Assembly (NCBI GenBank): GCA_037127255.1
Contig: JBANSL010000018.1
Coordinates: 16,961,175-17,025,174 of the forward strand
Reading direction: 5' to 3'
Length of the DNA stretch: 64,000 bases
Origin: Persicaria tinctoria
Taxonomy: Eukaryota; Streptophyta; Magnoliopsida; Caryophyllales; Polygonaceae
Position numbers and translations under genes: made by a program. Below the pieces are notes generated by a model that was given only the letters and a program-made list of their open reading frames with translations, did no database searches and was not told where the DNA came from. Every line of letters begins with the position of its first letter. The first letter of the stretch is position 1. Positions 12,279 to 21,907 of this stretch are shown here, in pieces.

Positions 12279-12659
12279 ATGTGATGTGTGCGACGAATCT
12301 CCACCTCACTTATTCACTCAGTGCTGCATTATTAGAAACCTCATACGGAAAATTGACCCTGAAATAGAAAAACGACTAGAGGAATTGGATAGAAATGAAC
12401 AAGAAATAAAGAGAATTATGTCAATAATATTTGACATAATAACTGCATATTAAAGGGAAAAACTAGCGACGACATGGTGGTGCCTTTGGACATCTAGAAA
12501 TAAGAAAATCTTCGACAATGAAAACACCGTGACAATCCAAAATATGGAAAATATGACAAGACAAACAATCATGAATTGGAAAAAAAACTAAACATTTAGA
12601 TAAACCGAAAATTAATGTTACCACAAAATATCAGGAACCTAAAAGAAACGACACATGCG

Positions 12660-13149
12660 ATGGAATAGACCACCTGAAGGAACATTCAAAATAAATTTTG
12701 ATTGTAGTAACAACTACTCTGGTATCTCTGGTGCAGGTTTCATTATTCGCGACCACACAGGGTCGTTGATTGGCTGTGGAGGAAGATAGCTTAAACTCAG
12801 GTCGCCGCTTATGACGGAAGCTATGGGACTTCTATTGGGCATTCAGATGGCGAAGGAGTTGGGTTTGTCTAGTATTCACATTGAAGGTGATAACCTTACT
12901 GTGATCAACGCAATCAAGGGATGTTGGTCCTGCCCGTGGGAAATTGAGATGCTCATGACGGACATCCTCCTGCTGCTCCGATCCTTTCAGCATGTTAGCC
13001 TCTCGCATTGCTTCTGGAAGATTAACAGATGCGCCGATCACATCTCCCATCTTTTCCAGTCCGATGCCTCACCAGATACTCAGCTAGATAGGCATCTATG
13101 TATTCTCATCCGCAAGGATGCTCTTGGATGGTGGTCTAGTAGGGACTAG
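12660..13149 (+). pseudogene. LINE RNase H domain (end of the split LINE)
   Basis: Reads RWNRPPEGTFKINFDCSN..SGAGFIIRDHTGSLIGCGG, then after a stop TEAMGLLLGIQMAKELG, IHIEGDNLTVINAIKG, and ends LIRKDALGWWSSRD before the stop at 13147-13149. The D-x-E-x-D type RNase H core (NFD, TEA, GDN) is visible. The stop between the two halves makes it non-functional. The terminal KDALGWW signature recurs in the other LINE ends of this window. Confidence 0.8.
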
Positions 13150-13170
13150 CCTCGTCCAAATTCTTACATG

Positions 13171-13199
13171 TATATTATATCTATATATATATATATATA
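13171..13199. repeat. (TA)n microsatellite, left flank of element E2
   Basis: Imperfect then perfect TA dinucleotide repeat immediately before the E2 left terminus, just downstream of the LINE 3' end. Confidence 0.85.
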
Positions 13200-13429
13200 G
13201 TATGAATCATATGTACTCAGCCCTTATTGTGTATCATGTACACAAATCTGGGCCGTTGATCTATAGAAAATGGAAGGATAAGATAGTGCCACGTGTATTG
13301 ATAGCTTTTTAAAAAAAGGTGGAAAATTTCACCCAATTTCACCCAACCTAAACGTGAAGCGCGTGGGAATAAGTTACAAAACCTAAATCTCTAACTGGTT
13401 CCCAAATTAAAAGAGAGCCGCCTCCTTCT

Positions 13430-13830
13430 TGCTCCCATGGAGGATAGCGAATGAGATGGTGATGGCGATGGCGGATGGCCCCGACCTGTCTCCGGTAAGC
13501 CCCGACCTACCCACGGGCGCTCGCAAACAGCCTCGCAGGCCGCAACACGCCGCCCCTGCCTCGCCCAACAGAGGCGGTGTTCGAAGGAGATGGCGGAGGC
13601 GATGATGGTCGGCGAAGGCGGCGTCCCGAGGTGCAGTGATGGCGGTCGGAGAAGGCGGATGACCCACAAAGGCGGTGTTCGATTAGGATCTCAATATCTT
13701 CTCGATAGGGCGTCGAAGAGGCCGGAGTCTTTGGTTGTTGGTGGTGGGAGGCGGCGATTATGAGTCGTTGATTCCAACGTCGCCGATAACACCTTCTGGC
13801 CGGCGTAGGCGGAGGCCAACCAAAGCAATC
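13430..13830. other. GC-rich coding-like segment inside E2
   Basis: This GC-rich patch keeps overlapping open frames on the minus strand (13391-13669, 13407-13667, 13507-13935), with many GGCGG words. It has no motif I recognise, and its sequence differs from the GC-rich patch at the corresponding position of E1. It may be a captured host fragment. Confidence 0.4.
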
Positions 13831-14259
13831 GGAGGAGGAGGCCAACCAAAGTAATTTCACGTACAGGTAACAGGTGATTCCAATTACTTTGATTTTGATT
13901 TCTTTTAATTTCACGTACAGGCCAACCAAAGTCATTTTGATTTCTTTGATTTATGATATTGATTTTTTTTTTTAAGGTTTATGAGATTGAATAAACTTTT
14001 GTAAATTTGCTTGAAATTCTTGGATTGTTGAATCTTTTCAGTTGATTTTGATTTGAACTGACATTTTTTGGGTTGTATCTTTGATATTTTTGGGTTCTTG
14101 GCTTCCAATCCCGGATTTAAGAGGTATTTGGGGGGAAAGCTGAATTATTCATATGTATTTAGTGAATTATTCATTTGTATTGACCGATTTTGTGCTATAG
14201 AGAGGTAGGTTTTTTTTATGAAACGGTTATAAGAATGAAAAATGCATTGATACCATTGA

Positions 14260-15070
14260 ATAATTCAGGGAAACCATCGAATAATCTATCGATACGGTCG
14301 AATAATTTATCGGTTTGATCGAATAATTTTTCTTTCAACTAAAGTTGTCTATGTTTCTCAATGTATTCATAATTCTTGTGCTTATATGCTCCTCCATATT
14401 TGACTGAATTCTTTAGACTGATTATGTCTTTAGACTAATTATTGTTGCAATTTTTTCCGCTATGTAAGAGGCTTGGGATCACTTCAACACTCTTGGGTCA
14501 CTTTTTGTTGCCTGCAATTTTATTTTTGAAGGTTGAATGTTGAATGTTAAAGTTGCCTGCAATTTATTCAATGTCAGACGTATTCGGTACAAAAGCCGAA
14601 TTATTCAGGTGCATGGAGCGAATTATTCAGGTGTATGAACCGATTTTGTGTTTAAGGATATGAGTTTTTTTTTAGGTTGGCATTCGTATGAATGAAAAAT
14701 GCATATACTATCGAATAATCATGTGATACCATTGAATAATCCAGCAATACTATCGAATAATATTTAGTTATTTGTTAAAATGACAGCCGAATAATATTGT
14801 AACATCATCGAATAATCAAGCGATGTCATCGAATAATCAAGCGATATCATTAAATAATCAAGCGATATCATCGAATAATTATTAGTTAAAAGTTTAGGGC
14901 ATTTTCAAGGTGGTACCCAATTAGAATAATTCATCGTTATCATCGCATAATCCGTCGATACGATCGAATAATCTATCGCATAATCCGTCGATACGATCGA
15001 ATAGTCCAGATATACCATCGCATAATCCGTCGATACGATCGAATAATCCAGATATACCATCGAATAATGT
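14260..15070. repeat. Dispersed ATCGAATAAT word array inside E2
   Basis: The words (A/G)TCGAATAAT, ATTGAATAAT, GCCGAATAAT and CGCATAATCCGTCGATACG recur about twenty times at irregular 20-60 bp spacing. The last stretch (about 14940-15065) is a clearer tandem of the CGCATAATCCGTCGATACGA type unit. E1 carries a different array at the same relative position built on the related word CCGAATA. Confidence 0.75.
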
Positions 15071-15257
15071 CAAGAGAGTGCATCACATACGCCCCCAATT
15101 CAGCAAGTTGGCAAGAAAAAACGTGGGTCCCACTGATTTTTAATAAAAAAAAAAGCTAAAATTGTCTTTTAATCTCATCCATCAATTTCATTCAATCAAC
15201 GGCTCAGATTTGTGTACATGATACACGTTAAGAGCTGAGTACACCGGAACCAACCCC

Positions 15258-15272
15258 TATATATATATATAT
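15258..15272. repeat. (TA)n microsatellite, right flank of element E2
   Basis: Short TA run abutting the right terminus of E2 and the end of the copia LTR. Confidence 0.8.
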
Positions 15273-15499
15273 GACAAATTAAGTATGTAATTGATTAAAA
15301 AATAACTTGGATTTTATCGGCACAAATGAACATCACATTAATACTGACAAATATGGGAAAACTTTCAATCTCCATTAGAGAGTAAGACAAGCTCAATTGA
15401 TGATCGGGAAAAAATGGTTACAACTAATATGGCTAAAATGCTAAATAGACTAGAGATAGCTTTTACATAATTACATAATATAGCCCTAACTTATTAACA
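15272..15499 (-). repeat. 3' LTR of the degraded copia element
   Basis: On the minus strand the segment starts TGTTAATAAG immediately after a G-run polypurine tract and ends near TTGTCA, giving canonical TG..CA ends and a length of about 228 bp. There is no partner LTR in the window, so the boundaries rest on the polypurine tract and the terminal dinucleotides alone. Confidence 0.6.
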
Positions 15500-15520
15500 C
15501 CCCCCCCCCCCCCCCCCCCC
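15500..15520 (-). other. Homopolymer C tract (G21 on element strand), polypurine tract
   Basis: Twenty-one consecutive C on the plus strand read as G21 on the copia sense strand, exactly where plus-strand-priming polypurine tracts lie, next to the LTR start TGTTAATAAG. Its length is unusual and may reflect slippage in vivo or in sequencing. Confidence 0.6.
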
Positions 15521-15559
15521 GGTTAGATTCAGGATGTAAAAGACAAGGCCCAACTTCAG

Positions 15560-18500
15560 ATTGGTCATTATATCTGTATTTTGAAGATTGGTGGACACGT
15601 GTTGAGTAAGGAGAAATCTTTCCTTTTGCTTTTCACGCACAAAGTGGCAGTCAATGCGCAAGTGCTTTGTGCTTCATGGAATACAGGATTGGCGGCTAAG
15701 TGCTGAGCGACATGATTGTCGCACATCAAGGGGATTGGAAGAGGAACAGAGATGCAAAGGTTTTGAAACAAACCCTGCAACCACACCATCTCGCTAGCAG
15801 TGTATGACATAAAGCGATACTCCGACTCTGCTGATCACTTGGAGACTGTTAGTTGCTTCTTTGTCTTCCAACTAATCAAGGAATCTCCATTAAAGATGCA
15901 GTAACCTAACAAGGAACGAGTGGAGAAAGGACATGCTCCCCAATCAGCATCATTGTAGGTTGCCAGATTGAGTGCGGATTATGATGAATAAAAGAGACCC
16001 GCGTTAATAGTTCCTTTGAGGTATCTGAGAATGTGGATAACAACATGATAGCGGGGAATTCGAGGTGCACTTACTAAGACATGTGCTGAACTACATATGA
16101 CAAATCAGGTATTGTCATGTTGAGGAGGAGTAGCCTCCCAGCCAGTATTCGATAAAGCTCTGGATCTTCAAACAAATCTCCTTCATCCAAAGAAAGTCTA
16201 AGTTCTTTGGGCAATGGGAACTTAGCTTCCTGGCAATCAAGAAGCTGCACATCTCTTAACAGATCAATAATGTATTTTTGCTTATGAATGAGCATCCCAA
16301 TAGCAGACCTGGAGATCTCCATTCCTAGAAAATATCTGACTTGACCAAGATCTTTAACCGTGAAGGCAAGATGATGCTTCTGTTTTGTCAAAATAGTCTC
16401 AGCTTCATCATCTCCAGTGATTAGAAGACCATCAACGTAGACCAAAGATGTGATCAACCCCTTCTGTACAGGCTTGATGAACAAGGGATAGTCTTGCTTG
16501 AACTGTATAAAACCAAGAGAAACCGAAAACTTTGTCAATTTGACATTTCATTGTCTACTAGCTTGTTTAAGACCATATAATGATCTTTTGAGAAGACAAA
16601 CTTGACCAAGTTTAGCCTTGTCATGTCCATCAGGTGGTAATATAAAGATTTCTTCATCCAAGTATCCATGAAAAAATGCATTATTTATGTCCAAATGATG
16701 GATATGCCGATTTTTTTTTTATTGTGGCTAGAGCTTAAAACACTTCTAACAAATGTAATTAAACTTAGCCACATGTGAGAAAGTATGTTTATAATCTTTC
16801 TCTTTAACTTGGTTGTAGCCTTTTGCTACTAATCTAGTTGTATACCTCTCAAATGTTCCATCAGTTTTATATTTGAGTTTTAAAACCCATTTGGAACCAA
16901 TTGGAGTCTTATCTTTAGGCAACTCAATCAATTGCCATGTGTGATTGTTCTCCAAAGCTTATAACTCTTTACTCATAGCTTCAATCCATTTAGAATCTTT
17001 CTTAGCTTGGTTAAAAGTATGAGGTTCAGGAACATTCACAAAATTAACAAATGAAGTAATGAAATCAGAGGAAAAACTATCAGCATTACCAAGAACTTGC
17101 GATAGAAAGGATAAGGATTCTAAACCTTGTCTCATAGAAGGACATATGAAATCCTTAAATTAGTAGAAGGGTTAGATATTCTTATAGACGCTCTTTGTTG
17201 ACTTACCTGACGACCTCTTACCATTTCAATTTCTTGTGAAAGTAATATGTGTGATCCATCAGAAGAAGAACTCTCACCATCAGAAGAATTAGGCAAAATG
17301 TCACTAACAACCTCATGATTGTCGTTAGTAGCTTGAGTATCTAAACCAACATTATTGTCATCAAGAACAGTAGGAGCAATAGGAGAAATAGTATGCACAT
17401 CTAAATCAATACAATCAGCTGGATTAACCAAGGGTAGTTGCACATGATTACTTGGAACATTGGAATGTACATCGGTCTTAAAAGGAAACTGATCTTCAAA
17501 GAAAATCGCATCCCTATTGACAATGTACTTTCTTGTTTCCAAGCAAAATAGTTTGTAGGCCTTTTGAGCAAAAAGATATTCTACAAAAACACATTTATTA
17601 GCCTTTGGTCCAGACTTGTCAGCTTTGTATTTAGGATTCAAGGAAAAAGCCAAACAACCAATGGTTTTAAGCTCCTCATAAGAAGGAACTTTACCAAATA
17701 AAACTTCTTGAGGAGTTTGCCAATGTAAAACATGTGAGGGAAGCTTATTGATCACATGAGTAGCAGCTAACACACAGTCAACCCAAAATTCAGAGGGAAG
17801 GTTAGCAAGTAATTAACTTGATAGATCTGGCAATTTATGTAAGATACATGTGCCTTTTCAACTCGACCATTTTGTTGAGGAGTATAAAGAGCACTCCTCT
17901 GGTGAATGAGTCCTTTTGAAGCAAACAATTGAACACAAGCTTTATGAATAAACTCAAATCCATTGTCACTTCAAAAACACGTAATAGAGGCATTAAATTG
18001 AGTAGAGGCATAAGCAATAGAGGAAGATAGTAAAGCAAAGACTTCAGATTTATATTGCATAAAAAAAGTCCAAGTCACACGACTCTTATCATCCATGACA
18101 GTTAAGGAAAAAGAAGCACTAGATACACTCTTAGTCCTATAACGACCCCATATGTCAAGATGAACAAAATCAAAACAATCAACTGAAACATACTTACTAG
18201 CCAAAAATGGAGCCATGTGCATTTTAGCCAGAACAAAGGTTTCACATTTAAGCAAATGAGAAGCATTACAAGGCAAAGAACCTAAATGTTCAATCTTACT
18301 AACAGATGCATGACCTAATCTGATATGAAGTTGTACAAGTTTAGTAACATCAGATGACACATTGGAAGCCAAGCAATCCTTATTCACAACACTTAAAACA
18401 CTCCTATTAAGCTTAAGAGGAACCCCAGAGGTTGTAATGACCTTGTCGGCTTGCAACCTATAAAGGCCATTAAGGTTGAAGCCAGATCCAATGACCTAGT

Positions 18501-18824
18501 GACTGCCAAGGTCCTGAAAACACCAATAACCAGAAGTAAACACAGCAACCAAAGATGTTCTCTATCAGCGCACCTAGGCACAGAAAGTAAATTATACTTG
18601 AAACTAAGCACCAGCAAGACATTGTGCAAAATAAGATCATCAATCAAATATAAAGTACCAATCTCTTTCACATAAGATGTATTACCACTAGGCATACCAA
18701 CCAAGATACGTCTATTAAGCATTCTTTTATCACTCAACAAATGAGCAAATGCAGTCATATGGTCTGTTGCACCCGTATCAATGATCCAATCTTTATCACT
18801 GGTCATGGATGTAAGCAAAGCCAT
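15560..18824 (-). pseudogene. Copia pol: protease, integrase, RT, RNase H (broken)
   Basis: From 18824 downward: protease DWIIDTGATDHMT (DTG active site); GAG-pre-integrase LHIRLGHASVSKIEHL; integrase core around HLDIWGRYRTKS and MLAATHVINKLPSHVLHWQTP (17132-17773); RT start [20 protein letters not shown] (16746-16955); RT palm SLVYVDGLLITGDD (16074-16538), where the catalytic YVDD is YVDG; RNase H fragment CDNHVAQHLAANPVFHE (15568-15810). Multiple stops and frameshifts separate the pieces. The element cannot encode an active polymerase. Confidence 0.88.
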
Positions 18825-18833
18825 ATTGAAGGA

Positions 18834-19419
18834 GGAAGAGTTACATACCTACCATGTTGGTGTCTGTGGAACAGTTGACCTATGGTTGATTCTGCATAGC
18901 TCGAAGCACCTCTTGGCAAACAACATTGATCAAAGACTGATCCATCTTGCCAACTTGAGCATCCTCATTGTCACTTTGTTCCAATGGATCACAAACCTCA
19001 CCACAAGCATTGTTAGCAAAAACACTTTCTTTCCTTTCCTTGAACCAATATGGAAATAGATGCAATTTGAAACAATTATCCATGATATGACCTTTTCCTT
19101 TGCAATGGAAACACGCCATGTCTTTCTTATCCTTACCAAAATCCTCCTTCTTCTCACTTTGAAAGCCCTTTCTATTTACGGCCACGACCATACTATCAAC
19201 ACTTGTGCTTGCACCATCAGTAGCCTTATCAGAATTGCCACTCTCAACTTGAGACACCAAGTAATAAGCCTCGTTCAAAGTAGGCAAAGGGTCCATAGCC
19301 AATATCCTATTTCGAACCCCATCAAATGAATCCCCAAACCCCATCAAAAATTGCATCAGACGACTATGAGATTCAACTTTATTAACCTTCTTTATTATGT
19401 TGCAAGAACAAGTAGTTAA
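18834..19419 (-). pseudogene. Copia gag, C-terminal part with zinc knuckle
   Basis: Reads TCSCNIIKKVNKVESHSRLMQ, then FLMGFGDSFDGVRNRILAMDP, and an intact CCHC knuckle CFHCKGKGHIMDNC (C-x2-C-x4-H-x4-C), all typical of the UBN2/retrotran gag of plant copia elements. The frame is broken at 19419/19420 where the gypsy LTR begins. The N-terminal piece lies at 21693-21907. Confidence 0.85.
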
Positions 19420-19692
19420 TGCCCCACACTAGCACTCAGGAAACCCTTCAATATATACACTACAACTCTGTAATGTACCCATGACTTTAGTCTATAAATA
19501 AACTCATGTAACCAAGACGATGGGTATTAATGAAATTGATATTTTCCCTCTCAAAACTCTCATCCTATACTCTTCTAATTCTCACCTTGTTCTTCACTCT
19601 ATCCTCACCTTGTTCTTCATTCTATCCAACTACCATCTTCACTCGACCGAGTGTGGCATCCGAGTGCCAAGACAATTCTGTTAGCCATAACA
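19420..19692 (+). repeat. 5' LTR of the truncated gypsy element
   Basis: Begins TGCCCCACAC at the point where the copia gag frame is lost and ends CATAACA six bases before the primer-binding site. A TATA-like CTATAAATAA lies near 19493. The left boundary is inferred from the copia frame break and a TG start. Confidence 0.6.
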
Positions 19693-19697
19693 GAAAT

Positions 19698-19709
19698 TGG
19701 TATCAGAGC
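19698..19709 (+). other. Primer-binding site (tRNA-iMet type)
   Basis: TGGTATCAGAGC, complementary to the 3' end of plant initiator methionine tRNA, lies just after the LTR end. Confidence 0.85.
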
Positions 19710-19756
19710 TTCGTGACGATCAGCGCCTTCCGTTACAGCGATTCAGATCCAGAGAC

Positions 19757-20986
19757 ATGGCAGAAGGCACAAGATCCAAGACGGCAAAAACAGATCCTCA
19801 GTTTCAAGAACTCCGAGACGACACCAGGTCGTTCATGGCGTCTACCACCAAATCACTGGCGGATTTGCAGAAAATACAGGAGGAGCAGATACGTCAATGG
19901 GAGGAGTTCAAAATAATCAACAACCAGAGACTAGAACAGCTTGCCGAGTTCGTCAGGAATCCGCCATATCCCGGGGGAGGAAGAGACAGGCAAAGCGAAG
20001 GAGTTAGAGGCGAGCAACAACAATCAAGAAATGACAGGGATTCAATAAGGGGATCAGGACCGATGAATCAAGAAATTCCAAGATCCCGTTGGCATCCGAG
20101 CTTCAATGGAGGTCAGTTAAGCGCATCCCATGGTCAATCGCACACAAATCATGTGCAATTCAATGCGAATCCAGGGATCCCAGACAACCGCTTCCATCGT
20201 CTGCCAAAACTGGAATTTCCAAGCTTCGATGGTAAGAAACCACGAAATTGGATACGCAAGTGCGAGAAGTATTTCACGATCTTCGCAATTCCGGAGCCTC
20301 AGCAGGTCGAGATTGCCGCAATGTATCTAACGGACAAGGCAGATACATGGCTGCAGGGCTACCTGATGCAGAATCCGAGGGTGACTTGGACGTGATTTTG
20401 TGACGATCTATGCCTGAGGTTTGGAGATCGCCGGGAAGCCGAGATAGTAGGTGAATTCAACAAATTGGAACAACGGGATGATTTGGAAGACTACAACGAA
20501 AAATTTGAAGATCTGTGCGCGGGAATGCTGGCATTCAACCCTCAATTGCCGGAATCATATTTCGTGTCCAGCTATATTAGTGGATTAAGGGCTGAAATTC
20601 AATCACTAGTCAAATTGGGTCGTCCTTCATCCATGGCCGAAGTAATTGAACAGGCAAGATTGCATTACAAGGCAGTTCAAGCTTTAATTCGAGTATCTAA
20701 ACCTCACTGGAGACCACAGCAATCAAGTTCTTTCAACTCCTTCAACTCGGGGTTTAGGAATTCTTGGTCTAAAGATACTGGTAGCAAGGTACAGCTTGGG
20801 GAGAAGAGTGATTCAAGAACACCTTTGTCGAGTGTCAAAGGAACCTCATCTGCAAATTCAGAAACAAGCACTGGTCGTTCCATTGAAGCAAGAAAAGGGC
20901 TGTGTTATAAGTGTGGTGATAAATTCTTTCATGGCCACAAATGTAAAACACAATCCCTCTTCAGCTTAATTGCCCAAGAAGTATAG
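19757..20986 (+). pseudogene. Gypsy gag with one in-frame stop
   Basis: Starts MAEGTRSKTAKTDPQFQ. The retrotrans_gag core is GKKPRNWIRKCEKYFTIFAI, then DKADTWLQGYLMQ, FNKLEQRDDLEDYNEKFEDL and SYFVSSYISGLRAEIQSLV, followed by a zinc-knuckle-like GLCYKCGDKFFHGHKC near the end. A TGA at 20393-20395 interrupts it where the sister copy at 40602 reads a sense codon (WSGFCEDLC). The frame otherwise continues to 20986. Confidence 0.88.
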
Positions 20987-21089
20987 AATCAGCAACAGGA
21001 TCCAGACAATGCCATCTTGGATATGGGCCAGGAAGAGGATCAAGAAGAGACAGATGTTTATGTTCATGCCCTCACTGGTGGGGAATCTG

Positions 21090-21684
21090 GTAGCACTATC
21101 AGAGTAAGAGGATCAGTGAAGGGATGACCAATCACTATATTGATTGACAGTGGCGCCACGCATAGTTTTCTGGACTCAAGAGTAGCTAGAGAGGTCGGGT
21201 TGACATTACTAAGGCTAATGTAATGCAAGTCAATACTATAAATGGGATGATGCTCAGTGGGAAAGTTTGTAAAAGCTTTGTGTGGGAAATGCAGGGATCA
21301 GAATATGAACACGAAATCAGGTTGCTTAAAATGGAAGGAAGTGATATGATTTTGGGAACTGACTAGTTAGTTGACTTTAACCCAGTTCTATTTGATTTTG
21401 TGGAGGTGCAAATTTCATTTCAGAAGCTGGGGAAACAGGTGGTTATCAAGGGCTTTAAGGATGACACTGATGGAGCTCAAGCTTGTGTCAAAATGCTCAC
21501 TAGCAAGCAGTTACACAGGCTTTGTAAAAGGCCTGAACAGGTGTTGTTTTTTCAAATAGCTCAGGTTTGCAGTTTGAGAGTAGCTGAGAAGGTCCCAAAT
21601 ACACTTCAACTTATTGAAGTATTCGACAATATTCTTACCATCTCAGGATACAGAGCACAACTCCTTCTTGAGTTGGAAGATTAA
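21090..21684 (+). pseudogene. Gypsy aspartic protease region (truncated)
   Basis: ALTGGESGSTIRVRGSV precedes ITILIDSGATHSFLDSRVA, the retropepsin DSG active site. Frame changes and stops follow. The last homologous-looking stretch (21400-21684) ends in the linker that normally leads to reverse transcriptase, which is absent. Confidence 0.75.
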
Positions 21685-21692
21685 TAACGCAT

Positions 21693-21907
21693 TTGTTTGC
21701 TTATCTTTCACAAATTTCATCCCAAAGATGCTTAACATACTCGGCGTACATAAAACTTTCTGAAATTGTATTCACCATCGAGTTAATCAACCAACATCGG
21801 ACCATATAATCAGCTCGCAACCAACGCTGCAACTTATCAAGATCCGTCGAACGAGTACAAGATCCATCTATAAACTCAATCTTGTTCTTAATAGACTCGA
21901 CGTACAT
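21693..21907 (-). pseudogene. Copia gag, N-terminal fragment
   Basis: Reads KNKIEFIDGSCTRSTDLDKLQ, then YMVRCWLINSMVNTISESFMYAEYVKHLWDEICER followed by a stop. This is the UBN2-type gag core of plant copia elements and joins, across the gypsy insertion, to the piece ending at 19419. The first ~50 residues of a normal copia gag are missing upstream. Confidence 0.8.

Larger units (their letters stand above)
8358..13165 (+). pseudogene. LINE relic, split by two hAT-like insertions
   Basis: The 3' half of an L1-type LINE ORF2 is recoverable in three pieces: 8358-8757, 10162-10776 and 12287-13165. Piece 1 reads TKSQLSKWRANALSQEGRATL, the end of the reverse-transcriptase region; piece 2 reads MKLQWKILAEPENLWVQTI then KATFILGNQIEDRLYW and a zf-RVT-like stretch ending STCVLCD; piece 3 continues VCDESPPHLFTQCC and then RNase H. 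The insertions at 8758-10153 and 10777-12278 each duplicated 8 bp of LINE sequence, and the LINE frame resumes after each. Stops and frameshifts are scattered through all pieces. The catalytic RT core and everything 5' of it are missing. Confidence 0.85.
13200..15257 (-). mobile_element. TIR element E2 inserted in a (TA)n microsatellite
   Basis: The left end (GTACTCAGCCCTTATTGTGT...ATGTACACAAATCTGGGCCGTTGAT) and the reverse complement of the right end (GTACTCAGCTCTTAACGTGT...ATGTACACAAATCTGAGCCGTTGAT) form long imperfect inverted repeats of about 65 bp. Both flanks are (TA)n. The right arm of E2 in reverse complement matches the left arm of E1 for over 150 bp (for example GCCAACTTGCTGA against GGCAACTTGCTGA), so E1 and E2 are one family in inverted orientation. 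It carries a GC-rich patch and a field of ATCGAATAAT words. No transposase was seen. Confidence 0.75.
19420..21684 (+). mobile_element. Truncated Ty3/gypsy element inside the copia gag
   Basis: Contains a 5' LTR (about 19420-19692), a tRNA-iMet type primer-binding site, gag and an aspartic-protease region, then stops before the reverse transcriptase; no 3' LTR follows and copia gag sequence resumes at about 21693. The gag is closely related to those at 40022-41251 and 30675-31672. Confidence 0.8.
15272..21907 (-). mobile_element. Degraded Ty1/copia retrotransposon, interrupted by a gypsy element
   Basis: Minus-strand copia element: gag N-terminus at 21693-21907, gag remainder at 18834-19419, then protease, integrase, RT and RNase H down to about 15560, a polypurine tract and a 3' LTR (15272-15499). 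A gypsy element (19420-about 21684) sits within gag. About 50 gag residues that should lie between the two gag pieces are missing, so a deletion accompanied or followed the insertion. No 5' LTR was found beyond 21907. Confidence 0.85.

Noticed and set aside
14260..15070. Repeated ATCGAATAAT words resembling a CRISPR-like array
   Set aside because: Spacing is irregular, repeats are ~10 bp and degenerate, and the context is a plant transposable element.
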